A stretch of DNA of 64,000 nt from JBCBSP01 sp039819095 (GCA_039819095.1 JBCBSP010000002.1:372001-436000); one strand, 5' to 3'. Positions 36,450 to 44,758 are shown, numbered from the stretch's first letter. Notes: generated by a model from the sequence alone, not told the origin. Numbers and translations: made by a program.

Positions 36450-37718
36450 TCAGCGGCGGCGCACGCTATCGGGCCTCAGCCAGCGCTGCGGGTCAACCGA
36501 CTCGTCAGCATCGCGCCAGATCTCAAGATAGAGCTGCGGCGCCGGGTCTTCACTGTCTGACATCACCGCAACCGGCTCGCCGGCCAGAACCGACTGGCCC
36601 TCGCTGACATAGATGAGCGCCAAACCGCCCAGAAGCAAAGTGTATCCGTCCGGCGTGTTGATCATCAAGACGCCGTCGAATGTCTGAAACACGCCTGAAT
36701 AGACGACCACGCCATCGAACGGGGCTGTGACCTGCGCGCGCGGACGGGTCTCAAACCAGATGCCTTCGCGTGCGACGCCGTCCGGGCCGCGCTCGCCGGC
36801 GCCGGCGACGACACGCCCGCCCGCCGGTGCGGCCAGCTGGCCGCGCGCATCGGCGAACCGCAAGGTCTCAAGCGGGCCTTCGGCAGGCAGGGCGGAGGCC
36901 AGAAGCGGTTCGCGCCCCGGGCGCAGGCGCGGGATCGGGACCGCGCCGGGCCGTCTTTCGACCCGGTCAGGCGCAGCGACGTTGGGCTCAGCGCGCCGTG
37001 GACTCAAGCGCGGTTCGGCGTTGGCGAAACGACGGATATCGCCCAGAAGATCGCGCAAGGACTGTGCCTGCTGGGCCACATCAGCCGCGCGCCGGGACAG
37101 GTCATCGGCCTCGCGGCGCAAGCGTCGCTGCGCGTCGCTGCGCTCTTCGATGAGCGCGCTGACCTCTTCTCGCGTGCGCTCAAGCGAGGCGCGCGCTTCA
37201 GCAACCGTTTCGCCCTGGCCGGTGAGCGCCTCGCGCAAGGCGTCCAACTCAGCCAGACGATCGGCATAGCTTCGCGCGCGTTTTTGCAGCTCCGGCGCGA
37301 TCTGCGCCATCAGCCCGGCGGCGCGGGCGGCCTGAGCCGCATCATCCGGTGACACGGCCAGAGCCGGCGGCGCGCCGGCCTCAACCCGCTGCAGTGCGGC
37401 GAGCACCCGGTTCAGGCTGTCGCGCTCACGCTCCAGCCGAGCTTGCAGCACGGCCTCTTCCAGCCGCAACTCGCGCAACCGGTCTTCTGCGTCGTCTGTG
37501 GCGAGTTCGCGGGCGCGCACCTGTTCAGCCGCCGAGACAAGCTGCTGCTGCAAGGCGGCGATCTCGTCGGCCAGCGCGTCGGCTTCAGCGGCGCGCGCAG
37601 CGCTCTGCGCAAGCGCTTCAGCAGCTTCACGGTCAAGCGCATCGGCCTCCTCGCCGGAGGCGGGCGGAGTCTGTGCGCCGTACAGGGCGAGAACCAGAAG
37701 GAGGCCGGCGAACGTCAT
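36450..37718 (-). CDS. envC: EnvC-like murein hydrolase activator (degenerate LytM/M23 domain)
   Basis: 422 residues with a signal peptide (1-22), a long coiled coil (about 25-240) and a C-terminal LytM domain (about 300-415). The usual M23 zinc ligands are not conserved: the I-x-H-G position reads I-N-T-P and the H-L-H-F-E position reads Q-L-Y-L-E-I. This matches EnvC-type activators, which switch on amidases at the division site without cutting peptidoglycan themselves. It sits between rlmH and ctpA. Confidence 0.88.
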   Translation of the reverse strand: MTFAGLLLVLALYGAQTPPASGEEADALDREAAEALAQSAARAAEADALADEIAALQQQLVSAAEQVRARELATDDAEDRLRELRLEEAVLQARLERERDSLNRVLAALQRVEAGAPPALAVSPDDAAQAARAAGLMAQIAPELQKRARSYADRLAELDALREALTGQGETVAEARASLERTREEVSALIEERSDAQRRLRREADDLSRRAADVAQQAQSLRDLLGDIRRFANAEPRLSPRRAEPNVAAPDRVERRPGAVPIPRLRPGREPLLASALPAEGPLETLRFADARGQLAAPAGGRVVAGAGERGPDGVAREGIWFETRPRAQVTAPFDGVVVYSGVFQTFDGVLMINTPDGYTLLLGGLALIYVSEGQSVLAGEPVAVMSDSEDPAPQLYLEIWRDADESVDPQRWLRPDSVRRR

Positions 37719-37749
37719 GGCAGCTCAAGGCTTGAAGCGGGCGTTTCGC

Positions 37750-38220
37750 TCAATCGCGGTGATAGGGTGAACCCGATAGCAGGGATGCGGCTCTGTAAAG
37801 CTGTTCGGCCAGCATGACGCGGACGAGCTTGTGCGGCCAGGTCGCCGCTCCGAAGGCGATGCGCCGCACGCCGGGCGGAAGCGCGGCCTGGTCATGACCA
37901 TCCGCACCGCCGATGAGAAAGGCGGCTTCGCGCACGCCGTCATCGCGAAGCCGGGCAAGCTGATCGGCCAGAGCCCGGGAGCCGATCGGCTTTCCACGCT
38001 CATCAAGCACGAACACCGCCGCTCCGGCCCCGCAGCGCTGCAGCAGGGCCTCGGTCTCGGCCGCGGGCGTATTGAAGGCGCGCGCATCCAGCTCGGTTTC
38101 GTCAAACGGGCCCAGCGCGATGCCGCGGCCAATGGCGTTGGCGCGTTGCAGATATTCATCGATCAGCGTGCGCTCGGGCCCGGACTTGATCCGGGAGATC
38201 GCCGCGATGTGAAGCCTCAC
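37750..38220 (-). CDS. rlmH: 23S rRNA (pseudouridine-1915-N3)-methyltransferase
   Basis: 156 residues, normal for this SPOUT-type enzyme. Typical stretches are K-x-G-P-E-R-x-L-I-x-E-Y, V-F-V-L-D-E-R-G-K-P-I-G-S, L-I-G-G-A-D-G-H and the C-terminal E-Q-L-Y-R-A ... S-P-Y-H-R. It methylates Psi1915 in helix 69 of mature ribosomes. It lies 7 bp after rsfS. Confidence 0.96.
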   Translation of the reverse strand: MRLHIAAISRIKSGPERTLIDEYLQRANAIGRGIALGPFDETELDARAFNTPAAETEALLQRCGAGAAVFVLDERGKPIGSRALADQLARLRDDGVREAAFLIGGADGHDQAALPPGVRRIAFGAATWPHKLVRVMLAEQLYRAASLLSGSPYHRD

Positions 38221-38227
38221 GCCTGAC

Positions 38228-38641
38228 TCAGGCGTCTTCGCCCGGTGAAGCCGACCACAGCTTCTCCAGATCGTAGAAGCTGCGCACTTCTGGGCGGAAG
38301 ATGTGCAGGACCACGTCGCCGGCGTCGATCAACACCCAGTCGCAGGTCTTCAGACCCTCGATGCGGGCCGCGCCGCGACCGGCGTCCTTCAATCGGCTGA
38401 TGACATGGTCGGCGATCGCGCCGACATGCCGGTTGGATCGGCCGGACGCAATGATCATGAAATCACAGACGGTGGATTTTCCAGACAGATCGATGGAGAC
38501 GATGTCTTCAGCCTTGTCGTCTTCCAGAACGCCGATGATCAGCGCTTCAAGCGCGTCAGGAGAAGACGTCGGCGTGTCCAGTTCGGCTTGCGCGTCCGCC
38601 GGACCCGCCTTGGCGGGGCTGTCAGCGTCGCGGCTTTGCAT
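38228..38641 (-). CDS. rsfS: Ribosome silencing factor
   Basis: 137 residues. A variable N-terminal tail (about 1-28) precedes the conserved Iojap/RsfS fold: D-K-A-E-D-I-V-S-I-D-L, D-F-M-I-I-A-S-G-R-S-N-R-H-V, E-G-L-x-x-x-D-W-V-L-I-D-A-G-D-V-V-L-H-I-F. It binds ribosomal protein L14 and blocks subunit joining under starvation. In the usual alphaproteobacterial order it follows nadD; here egtD lies between them. Confidence 0.95.
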   Translation of the reverse strand: MQSRDADSPAKAGPADAQAELDTPTSSPDALEALIIGVLEDDKAEDIVSIDLSGKSTVCDFMIIASGRSNRHVGAIADHVISRLKDAGRGAARIEGLKTCDWVLIDAGDVVLHIFRPEVRSFYDLEKLWSASPGEDA

Positions 38642-38693
38642 TTGGGCGGTCAGCGCAGGTCGCTCCTTTTTGGCTCATGCAGACAGGAGTCTA

Positions 38694-39695
38694 TCACGCT
38701 TCGCGCGCCGGTTCGAGCCAGTGCATGGAAAACCCGACCGCGTCGTGGACCCAGGCTTCAAGCGGTTGAAAACCGGCCTGTACAGCAAGATCCTGGAAGC
38801 CCCTGACAGTGAATTTGTGCGAGTTCTCAGTGTGAATGGTTTCGGTCTCGCGCAGCTGGAAAGACCGCCCCGCCACTGTAAAGCGCTGATCACGCGAGGC
38901 GCGCAGATACATCTCCACACGCGACCGGTACGGGTTCCAGAAGGCCGCATAGGCCAGTCCCGACGCATCGATATCGCCGTCCAGCTCACGATTGATGCGC
39001 TCAATCAGGTTCATGTTGAAGGCCGCCGTGGCGCCGCCGGCATCGTCATAGGCCGCCTGCAGAACCGCGCCGTCCTTGCGCAAATCCACACCGATGAGGA
39101 GCGCATCCCCCTTTCGCAGCCACCCGCGCAGGGTTTTCAGCAGGTCGAGCGCATCGACCAGTTCGAAGTTACCGATGGTGGAGCCGGGAAAGAATACGAT
39201 GCGCTTGCCGTCCGGCAGGCTGAGCGCCTGAAGATCGATCGGCTGGGTGAAGTCATGGCAGACCGCCCCGATGGTCAGGTCCGGGCGATCAGCGGCCAAC
39301 GCGCTGCAGGCCTGACGCACATGTTCGCCGGAAATATCCATCCCGACAAAACCAGCCGGCGCGTCCAGCGCATCCAGCACGCGCTGAATTTTCACGCTTG
39401 AGCCGGCGCCGGGCTCCAGGACCACTGCGCCGCGGCCCGCACGATCGCACAGCTTGGGCCCGATCCGCTCTATAAGCGCCAACTCAGTGCGGGTCAGATA
39501 ATATTCCGGCGCCCGTGTGATGGCGTCAAAAATGCGCGAGCCTTCTTCATCGTAGAAATATTTCGGCGGGATGGTCTTTTGCGGCTTGCTCAGACCAGCC
39601 AGCACATCCGCGCGAAAATCGGCGACGGGCGGTTCCAGATCGACAAAAAAGGCCAGCGCGCCGTCTTCGCGGCGCGGGGTGATTGGTAAAGTCAT
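38694..39695 (-). CDS. egtD: EgtD-like histidine N-alpha-methyltransferase
   Basis: 333 residues from the ATG at 39695; 28 further codons are open upstream. It shows the DUF2260/EgtD pattern: P-K-Y-F-Y-D-E-E-G-S-R-I-F-D-A-I and E-Y-Y-L-T-R-T-E near the N-terminus. The SAM site is V-V-L-E-P-G-A-G-S-S-V-K and a later stretch reads F-F-P-G-S-T-I-G-N-F. EgtD makes hercynine, the ergothioneine precursor. Usually an egtB sulfoxide synthase gene is adjacent; none is in this window. It separates nadD from rsfS in an otherwise conserved cluster, so it looks inserted. Confidence 0.88.
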   Translation of the reverse strand: MTLPITPRREDGALAFFVDLEPPVADFRADVLAGLSKPQKTIPPKYFYDEEGSRIFDAITRAPEYYLTRTELALIERIGPKLCDRAGRGAVVLEPGAGSSVKIQRVLDALDAPAGFVGMDISGEHVRQACSALAADRPDLTIGAVCHDFTQPIDLQALSLPDGKRIVFFPGSTIGNFELVDALDLLKTLRGWLRKGDALLIGVDLRKDGAVLQAAYDDAGGATAAFNMNLIERINRELDGDIDASGLAYAAFWNPYRSRVEMYLRASRDQRFTVAGRSFQLRETETIHTENSHKFTVRGFQDLAVQAGFQPLEAWVHDAVGFSMHWLEPAREA

Positions 39696-39741
39696 CAGTG
39701 AACAGGTGTCGGGCGGCTGCGGGACAAAGGCGAGGAAGCGG

Positions 39742-40359
39742 TCAGCACGCGGCGCGCGCTCGGATCGCGCTGGAAGCATGCGCGTGAAAAGTCTCGGTCA
39801 GGTAAGTCCAACATGGCGCGGGCTGAAACGGAAGGGCGCGGGCGCGGGTTTCCGGGATAAAAGCGTGACGGTAAAGCCGCGCGGCCTTCGCGAAACGCGC
39901 AGCGACCGCATATCCCGGACGTGCGATCACGCAAATCGGCACAGCCTGGACAATCTCGCGCCAGCGCGCCCAGCGGTGAAAGCCGCCCAGCGAATCCGCG
40001 CCCATGATCCAGACGAATTTCACCCTGCGGTGGCGCCCGATCAGATGCTCCAGCAAATCCGCTGTCCGGTTCACGCCAAATCGCGCTTCCACATCGCTGA
40101 CGACCATGCCAGGCGCGCTCGCGGCCTGGCGCACCGCAGCCAGGCGGTGACGGTATTCGCCCGGCGCGTGGGATTTGAGCGGATTCTGTGGACTGACAAT
40201 CCACCAGACCCGGTCAAGCCCCAGCGCCCGTTTGGCGGTTTCAGCCGCATGGACATGTCCGGCATGAACCGGGTCAAAGGATCCGCCGAACAGCCCCACC
40301 GTCATGCCGGGGGCCAGCTGCTCGGTTTTCAGCGCGCGAAAGGACGGCGTCCAGCTCAC
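39742..40359 (-). CDS. nadD: Nicotinate-nucleotide adenylyltransferase
   Basis: 205 residues. The nucleotidyltransferase motif is G-L-F-G-G-S-F-D-P-V-H-A-G-H. W-I-V-S-P-Q-N-P-L-K and F-V-W-I-M-G-A-D-S-L follow, and the C-terminal S-S-A-I-R stands for the ISSTxxR motif. It makes deamido-NAD in NAD synthesis. The start overlaps the obgE stop by 4 bp. The proB-proA genes often found between obgE and nadD are absent. Confidence 0.95.
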   Translation of the reverse strand: MSWTPSFRALKTEQLAPGMTVGLFGGSFDPVHAGHVHAAETAKRALGLDRVWWIVSPQNPLKSHAPGEYRHRLAAVRQAASAPGMVVSDVEARFGVNRTADLLEHLIGRHRRVKFVWIMGADSLGGFHRWARWREIVQAVPICVIARPGYAVAARFAKAARLYRHAFIPETRARALPFQPAPCWTYLTETFHAHASSAIRARAAC

Positions 40360-41423
40360 GGCGTCCAGCCCGTCTCCGCCTCGCCCGCCGCTCTGGCTGC
40401 CGCCTCGGCCTGAGCCTGCTTCATGGCGACGCGGTCGGCTTCGATCGCGCGCCAGACCTCGAACAGAAGCTCGCGCATGCCCGCTCCGGTCACCCCGGAA
40501 ATCACGCGCACCGGCTTGCCGGACGCTGTTTCCAGCTGGGCTTTGAGTTCGGCGAGCGTGTCTTCATCCACCGCGTCGGACTTGTTGATGGCGATGATTT
40601 CAGGCTTGGCGTCCAGCTGCGCCCCATAGGCGGCCAGCTCGCCGCGCACGACCCGGTAGGCTTCGATCGGGTCTTCACCCGCCCCGTCGATCAGATGGAT
40701 CAAGGTGGCGCAGCGTTCGATATGCCCAAGGAAGCGATCGCCGATGCCGGCGCCCTCATGCGCGCCTTCGATCAAGCCGGGAATATCGGCGATGATGAAG
40801 CGCACCCCGGCGTCCAGATCCACCACGCCCAGATTGGGATGCAACGTGGTGAAGGGATAGGAGGCGATTTTCGGATTGGCGCGGCTGACCGCCGACAGGA
40901 AGGTCGATTTGCCGGCATTCGGCAGACCCACAAGCCCGGCGTCCGCGATGAGTTTCAGGCGCAGCCAGATCCAGCGCTCCTGGCCGGGCTCGCCGGGCTG
41001 GGTGCGGCGCGGCGCCTGGTTGGTGGAGCTCTTGAAATGGGCGTTGCCCTTACCCCCGCGACCGCCTTCCGCGAGCAGGGCGCGCTGGCCGATTTCGGTC
41101 AGGTCAGCCAGCAGGGTGACCTTGTCGTCATCAAGCACCTGGGTGCCGACCGGGACTTTCAGAACGACGTCATCGCCGCCGGCCCCGGTGCGGTTGCGCC
41201 CGGCGCCGTTATCGCCGCGACGGGCCTTGAAATGCTGCTGGTAGCGATAGTCGATGAGCGTGTTCAGACCCTCCACGGCTTCCACCCAGACATCGCCGCC
41301 ATCACCGCCATCGCCGCCATCGGGTCCGCCATATTCGACAAAGGCTTCGCGCCGGAACGAAACGCAGCCCGGGCCTCCAGCGCCGGATTGGACATAGACC
41401 TTGGCTTGATCGAGGAATTTCAT
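40356..41423 (-). CDS. obgE: Obg GTPase, ribosome assembly/stress
   Basis: 355 residues. The glycine-rich Obg domain (1-158, with G-G-D-G-G-D-G-G-D and G-A-G-R-N-R-T-G) is followed by the G domain: G1 G-L-P-N-A-G-K-S-T, G3 D-I-P-G-L-I-E-G-A, G4 N-K-S-D. The rplU-rpmA genes that usually precede it are not upstream here; instead a 243-bp gap and a small membrane protein gene on the other strand occur. Confidence 0.96.
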   Translation of the reverse strand: MKFLDQAKVYVQSGAGGPGCVSFRREAFVEYGGPDGGDGGDGGDVWVEAVEGLNTLIDYRYQQHFKARRGDNGAGRNRTGAGGDDVVLKVPVGTQVLDDDKVTLLADLTEIGQRALLAEGGRGGKGNAHFKSSTNQAPRRTQPGEPGQERWIWLRLKLIADAGLVGLPNAGKSTFLSAVSRANPKIASYPFTTLHPNLGVVDLDAGVRFIIADIPGLIEGAHEGAGIGDRFLGHIERCATLIHLIDGAGEDPIEAYRVVRGELAAYGAQLDAKPEIIAINKSDAVDEDTLAELKAQLETASGKPVRVISGVTGAGMRELLFEVWRAIEADRVAMKQAQAEAAARAAGEAETGWTP

Positions 41424-41450
41424 CGGCTCACAGCGCCCGTAATACTAGCT

Positions 41451-41469
41451 GGCGCGCTTATAGCGCGCC
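41451..41469 (-). repeat. Perfect 7-bp hairpin in the obgE upstream region
   Basis: GGCGCGC-TTATA-GCGCGCC lies 28 bases upstream of the obgE start, within a 243-bp gap that holds no gene (41424-41666). It would be in the 5' leader of the obgE transcript if transcription starts farther up. Its role is unknown. Confidence 0.35.
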
Positions 41470-41666
41470 GCGCGCGCTGATGCGACCAACCCGCTGCGCC
41501 TCGCCCAAGGGCGGGTAAGTTCGCGTTGACGGCCTAGCGCAGGGCAGTGGCCGGTGGGCGGCGCTTCTACGCTGGATGGGCCGCGCACCCTGGCGCGGGC
41601 TCGCCATTCAGACGAATTTGATTATAGTCTCCCGATCACAGGTTGGCTGACCGGGGCAGGCACGCT

Positions 41667-42149
41667 ATGGCGCATCCAGCATCACGCTCGCATCTGAACG
41701 CAACAGATACACTTGAAAATTCAGCTGGGCTTGGTGTTTCCCAGCCTCTGCCCGGCTCCGCGCAGCTGGCGGGATTCGTCGGCGGCGCTGCGATCCTGAT
41801 GCTGATCATCATGTCAACCCTGCTGCTCACGATCACCTTCCAGTTGCGCGAAGAAAAGATACGAGCGCTTGAAAACGAGCGTATCGCCGCCCTGGCCCTG
41901 CTTGAAGTGATCAATGCGTCCGATCAGGGGCCGGCGTTCGGCCAGGCCTCGCCGCTCAGCGCTGACGGATTGGCGATGCTGGCGGAAGCGCATGCCGCCG
42001 CCAGCGATCCTGAGCACCGACAGCGCCTTGTCCGTGCGATGACCATCATAGGTGAGATGTGCGCGGTTCGCGGCGATGCTCGATGCGTCCGCCAGGCTCA
42101 CGCGCTGACCAACGTAGACCAGGCGTCAGGATCAGGGTCGCGCAGCTAG
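41667..42149 (+). CDS. Small single-pass membrane protein of unknown function
   Basis: 160 residues from the ATG at 41667; a TTG eight codons earlier is an alternative. Residues about 1-32 are polar and one strong transmembrane helix follows (G-G-A-A-I-L-M-L-I-I-M-S-T-L-L-L-T-I, about 38-58). A short coiled-coil-like helix (L-R-E-E-K-I-R-A-L-E-N-E-R-I) and a C-terminal part with two cysteines (E-M-C-A-V-R-G-D-A-R-C-V-R) come after it. No family is recognised. Its stop codon overlaps that of the convergent prolyl-oligopeptidase-like gene by 4 bp. Confidence 0.6.
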   Translation: MAHPASRSHLNATDTLENSAGLGVSQPLPGSAQLAGFVGGAAILMLIIMSTLLLTITFQLREEKIRALENERIAALALLEVINASDQGPAFGQASPLSADGLAMLAEAHAAASDPEHRQRLVRAMTIIGEMCAVRGDARCVRQAHALTNVDQASGSGSRS

Positions 42150-44005
42150 CGCCAGGACGCCTCACAGGCCGAAATCGCGTCGTCTGCGAGATCGAACAGG
42201 CGCGCATGGGCGGCATCAACGGACGGATGATCCAAGCGTCGCCAGGCATGGGGCAGATCGTCAAAGACGACCAGACGCGCCGTTCCGCCGGCATCTTCAA
42301 CGGCTCGGGTCCAGATGCGCGCCTCATTCGGAGAAACCACGCGATCAGCGTTGGAAGCCGAGAAGACGACCGGCGAGTGCGGAGCGGTATGGTCGAATGG
42401 CGGATCGAGCTCAAGATAGGCGGTGACGGCGCCCGCGAAATCGTCGCCGCCGCGATGCGGCGTAGATGCGGCGTAGGTGAGCGCCACGCTTTCGCCGAGT
42501 TCAGCCGCCGCCGCGAGCGCCAAAACCGCGCCGAAGCTGCCCCCGGACAGAACGGTGTTCTCAGGCGCGCTCAATCCCCTTTCCTGCAGGGCTGTCACCG
42601 CGTCGGCAAGATCGTGGATCGTAAGCCAGCGATCCTGCTCGCCGGCGCGCGCCCAATCCGCGCTGACCGCCGCATCGCCGCGCACATGGACGAAGGCGAG
42701 CCGGCCGCCAGCCTCCAGCCAGGCGCGTTCGATCCCGGTCAGCGAGCGCGGCGGCGACGCGAGCCCGAACCCGCCATAGGCGCGCACCAGTGTTGCAGCG
42801 CAGGCCTGCGCCCGCCCTTGCGGGGAGACCAGCCGGATAAGAATGGACTCGCCGTCCCGCGCCTCAGCGTGGACCCGTTCGACATCCGCATTCGCGCCCT
42901 GACCGCGCGTGACCAGCGGCTCGACGGTGACGCCCTCATTGTCGACCCTCAAATGGCTCAACGTACGCCGTTCGTCATAGCGCTCGCTAATGAGACCGAC
43001 GCCCGCCGCGCTGATCCAGACCATGAGCGACAGCTCGTGGTCATCAAAGGGCGTATCGACAGGGTGAAACCGGCCATTGTCCCAGACGAGAAGCTGATCA
43101 GCGCCGCTTTCCGCGCGAACGACGAACAGCCGGCCCTCTCGTGAAAACAGTGTCTGGCGCCGATTATCGACGCGCGACAGATCGGTGAAGCGAGCGAGCG
43201 CCTCTTCACCGCAACCGGTTTCCAGACACGACGCGGGCAACAGACCCAGCACGTCCGCCTGGGGCAGACGTGCTGGGTCTCCGGCTTCGAAGTTCACCAG
43301 CAGACGCCCGCCGCCGACATCATGAATGCGCCCAGCGGGAAGAGACAGGCGCGTGGGCTGGAGCTCGGCGTCAACGCGAACCCAGCTGACGCCCGCATCG
43401 GTGATTTCCTGGATGACGAGAGGTCCCGGTTCGAGCTCGCCGGCTGAAATCAGGCGCAGCTCTTCGTCATCGACCCTGTAAGCGCGCAGGGGCCGCTCCG
43501 GGCGCCAGCGGCCGGCTTCGTCACGGACGAGCAGGGAAAGGGCTGGCCCAAGAGCTTGGCAGGCGCGGGTTCCACACGCTCCGGGATGGGCGAAGCGCGT
43601 ACTATTCCGGTTCAAAAGAAGCGCTTGGTCCTGGGCCAGAAGGGCGATGCTGGACCGATGATCAAAGCCGCGCTCCACGACCAGCGATGTCGACGGCGAG
43701 AGCCCGGCATCGAAGGCGGCCAGGCGCGTGTCCAGCGCATTCAGCGGATTGTCGAAGCGGGCGAAGCCGCGCAGACAGGAGGCTTCACCGCAGATCAGCG
43801 CGGCGAAGCGCCAACGCGTCGCATGAGGCTGCAAAACAGGCGCGAAGTCGAAAACGATCTCGCCGGTCTCGGCTTGAACAACAAGGCGTGTCTCATCCTC
43901 GACAACGATCCCGCCGCCGGCGCCGTTGAGCGGAACGCGGTCGGCGGCGTGAGCAGCCCATGTCAGAAGACATGCTGCGAACGCTGTGATCACTACGCAT
44001 CGCAT
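42146..44005 (-). CDS. Exported prolyl-oligopeptidase-like (S9) protein
   Basis: 619 residues from the ATG at 44005 (GGAG 6 bases upstream; a GTG 12 bases earlier is an alternative). A signal peptide (1-20, AHA-AD) is followed by an N-terminal region of about 370 residues, possibly a beta-propeller, and an alpha/beta-hydrolase domain. The S9A-like landmarks are Y-G-G-F-G, a G-G-R-L-A-F-V-H-V-R-G segment and L-S-G-G-S-F-G-A with S490; D554 (N-A-D-R-V-V) and H586 (L-P-H-A-W) complete the triad. The catalytic part is shorter than in classical prolyl oligopeptidase. The gene lies 37 bases after the double-glycine-leader peptide gene on the same strand, suggesting that the peptide could be its substrate or partner. 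Confidence 0.8.
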   Translation of the reverse strand: MRCVVITAFAACLLTWAAHAADRVPLNGAGGGIVVEDETRLVVQAETGEIVFDFAPVLQPHATRWRFAALICGEASCLRGFARFDNPLNALDTRLAAFDAGLSPSTSLVVERGFDHRSSIALLAQDQALLLNRNSTRFAHPGACGTRACQALGPALSLLVRDEAGRWRPERPLRAYRVDDEELRLISAGELEPGPLVIQEITDAGVSWVRVDAELQPTRLSLPAGRIHDVGGGRLLVNFEAGDPARLPQADVLGLLPASCLETGCGEEALARFTDLSRVDNRRQTLFSREGRLFVVRAESGADQLLVWDNGRFHPVDTPFDDHELSLMVWISAAGVGLISERYDERRTLSHLRVDNEGVTVEPLVTRGQGANADVERVHAEARDGESILIRLVSPQGRAQACAATLVRAYGGFGLASPPRSLTGIERAWLEAGGRLAFVHVRGDAAVSADWARAGEQDRWLTIHDLADAVTALQERGLSAPENTVLSGGSFGAVLALAAAAELGESVALTYAASTPHRGGDDFAGAVTAYLELDPPFDHTAPHSPVVFSASNADRVVSPNEARIWTRAVEDAGGTARLVVFDDLPHAWRRLDHPSVDAAHARLFDLADDAISACEASWR

Positions 44006-44042
44006 TTGACGCTCCACCGCCTACCGCAAATCGCCACGAACC

Positions 44043-44333
44043 TTAGAACGGAAGCCTCACGGTGACGCCGACGGCCCCGTTATCCGCGCCGGCGCTGACG
44101 GTCGCACCGGACTCATCATCTTCGTAGAGCGTGACGTCGTCGTACTCATTGAACTGGACGGGCGACTCGTAGTCGCCCCACAGCTCTTCAGCTGTAGGGA
44201 CCCACGGCGAATCCGTGCCAGGATACGGTTCCGGGGTCGGTCCGGGCGGGTTCGGATTCGGCGGATTGTCATCATCCCCGTTAAACCAGCCGCCACTCAC
44301 TTGATTCACCTCGCTTGTCGTCAGCTGTCGCAT
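44043..44333 (-). CDS. Double-glycine-leader peptide, proline/acid-rich (candidate secreted or modified peptide precursor)
   Basis: 96 residues from the ATG at 44333, chosen because a strong AGGAGGAG site (44338-44345) lies 4 bases upstream; the frame stays open 26 codons further but without such a site. The N-terminus MRQLTTSEVNQVSGG matches the bacteriocin-type leader pattern (L-x-x-x-E-x-x-x-V-S-G-G) cut after Gly-Gly by C39-peptidase ABC exporters. The remaining 81 residues hold a Pro/Asn/Asp-rich stretch (residues about 19-50, some 11 prolines), an acidic aromatic middle (E-Y-D-D-V-T-L-Y-E-D-D-E) and an end V-T-V-R-L-P-F. There are no cysteines. No exporter or modifying enzyme is next to it except the S9-like protein. 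Confidence 0.72.
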   Translation of the reverse strand: MRQLTTSEVNQVSGGWFNGDDDNPPNPNPPGPTPEPYPGTDSPWVPTAEELWGDYESPVQFNEYDDVTLYEDDESGATVSAGADNGAVGVTVRLPF

Positions 44334-44337
44334 GGTT

Positions 44338-44345
44338 CTCCTCCT
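44338..44345 (-). promoter_or_regulatory. Strong ribosome-binding site fixing the start of the GG-leader peptide
   Basis: AGGAGGAG on the minus strand, 4 bases before ATG 44333. The region further upstream (to 44437) is AT-rich for this window and contains TTGACT and TTGAGC boxes, so a promoter for the peptide is likely here; no -10 box could be fixed. Confidence 0.6.
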
Positions 44346-44437
44346 GAGATTATTGACTGCAACTCGCAGTTCGTTAACCTCAAGACCGCCAAGCGTCAGA
44401 GTCAAGCTCAAATTGTAACTTTTTCTCTTTTTGAGAC

Positions 44438-44758
44438 CTATCCCTGCTGCTCGGGCATGCGCACGATAAGCCCATCAAGATCGGCGGTGACCCGGATCTG
44501 GCAGGACAGGCGCGAGGTATCCTCAACCTCGCTGGCGAAATCGAGCATGGAATCCTCCATCGAGGATCGCTCGCCGGTTTTCGATGACCAGGCCGGATCA
44601 ACATAGACATGGCAGGTCGCGCACGCGCACGCGCCGCCGCAATCGGCGTCAATGCCCGGCACCATGTTGCGGATCGCGCCTTCCATGACGGTCAGCCCGT
44701 CCGGCACATCCACCTCGTGTGCGGTCCCGTCATGTTCAATGTAAGTGATCTTCGCCAT
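44438..44758 (-). CDS. [2Fe-2S] ferredoxin, adrenodoxin type
   Basis: 106 residues. The cluster ligands are C-G-G-A-C-A-C-A-T-C-H-V (Cys-x5-Cys-x2-Cys pattern) plus a late Cys in L-S-C-Q-I. The leading I-T-Y-I-E-H-D-G-T and the acidic E-D-S-M-L-D-F helix fit the adrenodoxin/FdxB class that passes electrons to P450s or to Fe-S assembly. A ferredoxin reductase gene lies just upstream on the same strand (76 bp). No P450 is in the window. Confidence 0.93.
   Translation of the reverse strand: MAKITYIEHDGTAHEVDVPDGLTVMEGAIRNMVPGIDADCGGACACATCHVYVDPAWSSKTGERSSMEDSMLDFASEVEDTSRLSCQIRVTADLDGLIVRMPEQQG

Noticed and set aside
35324..36607. Long open frame opposite ctpA (over 400 codons).
   Set aside because: Mirror of a clearly functional S41 protease gene; arginine/histidine-rich composition without motifs.
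41281..41345. CRISPR-like or tandem repeat at the obgE 5' end (repeated GCCATC units).
   Set aside because: It encodes the glycine/aspartate repeats of the Obg domain, normal for obgE.
44334..44411. Upstream in-frame extension of the GG-leader peptide (26 more codons).
   Set aside because: It runs through the AGGAGGAG site and an AT-rich promoter-like region, and would bury a standard Gly-Gly leader inside the protein.
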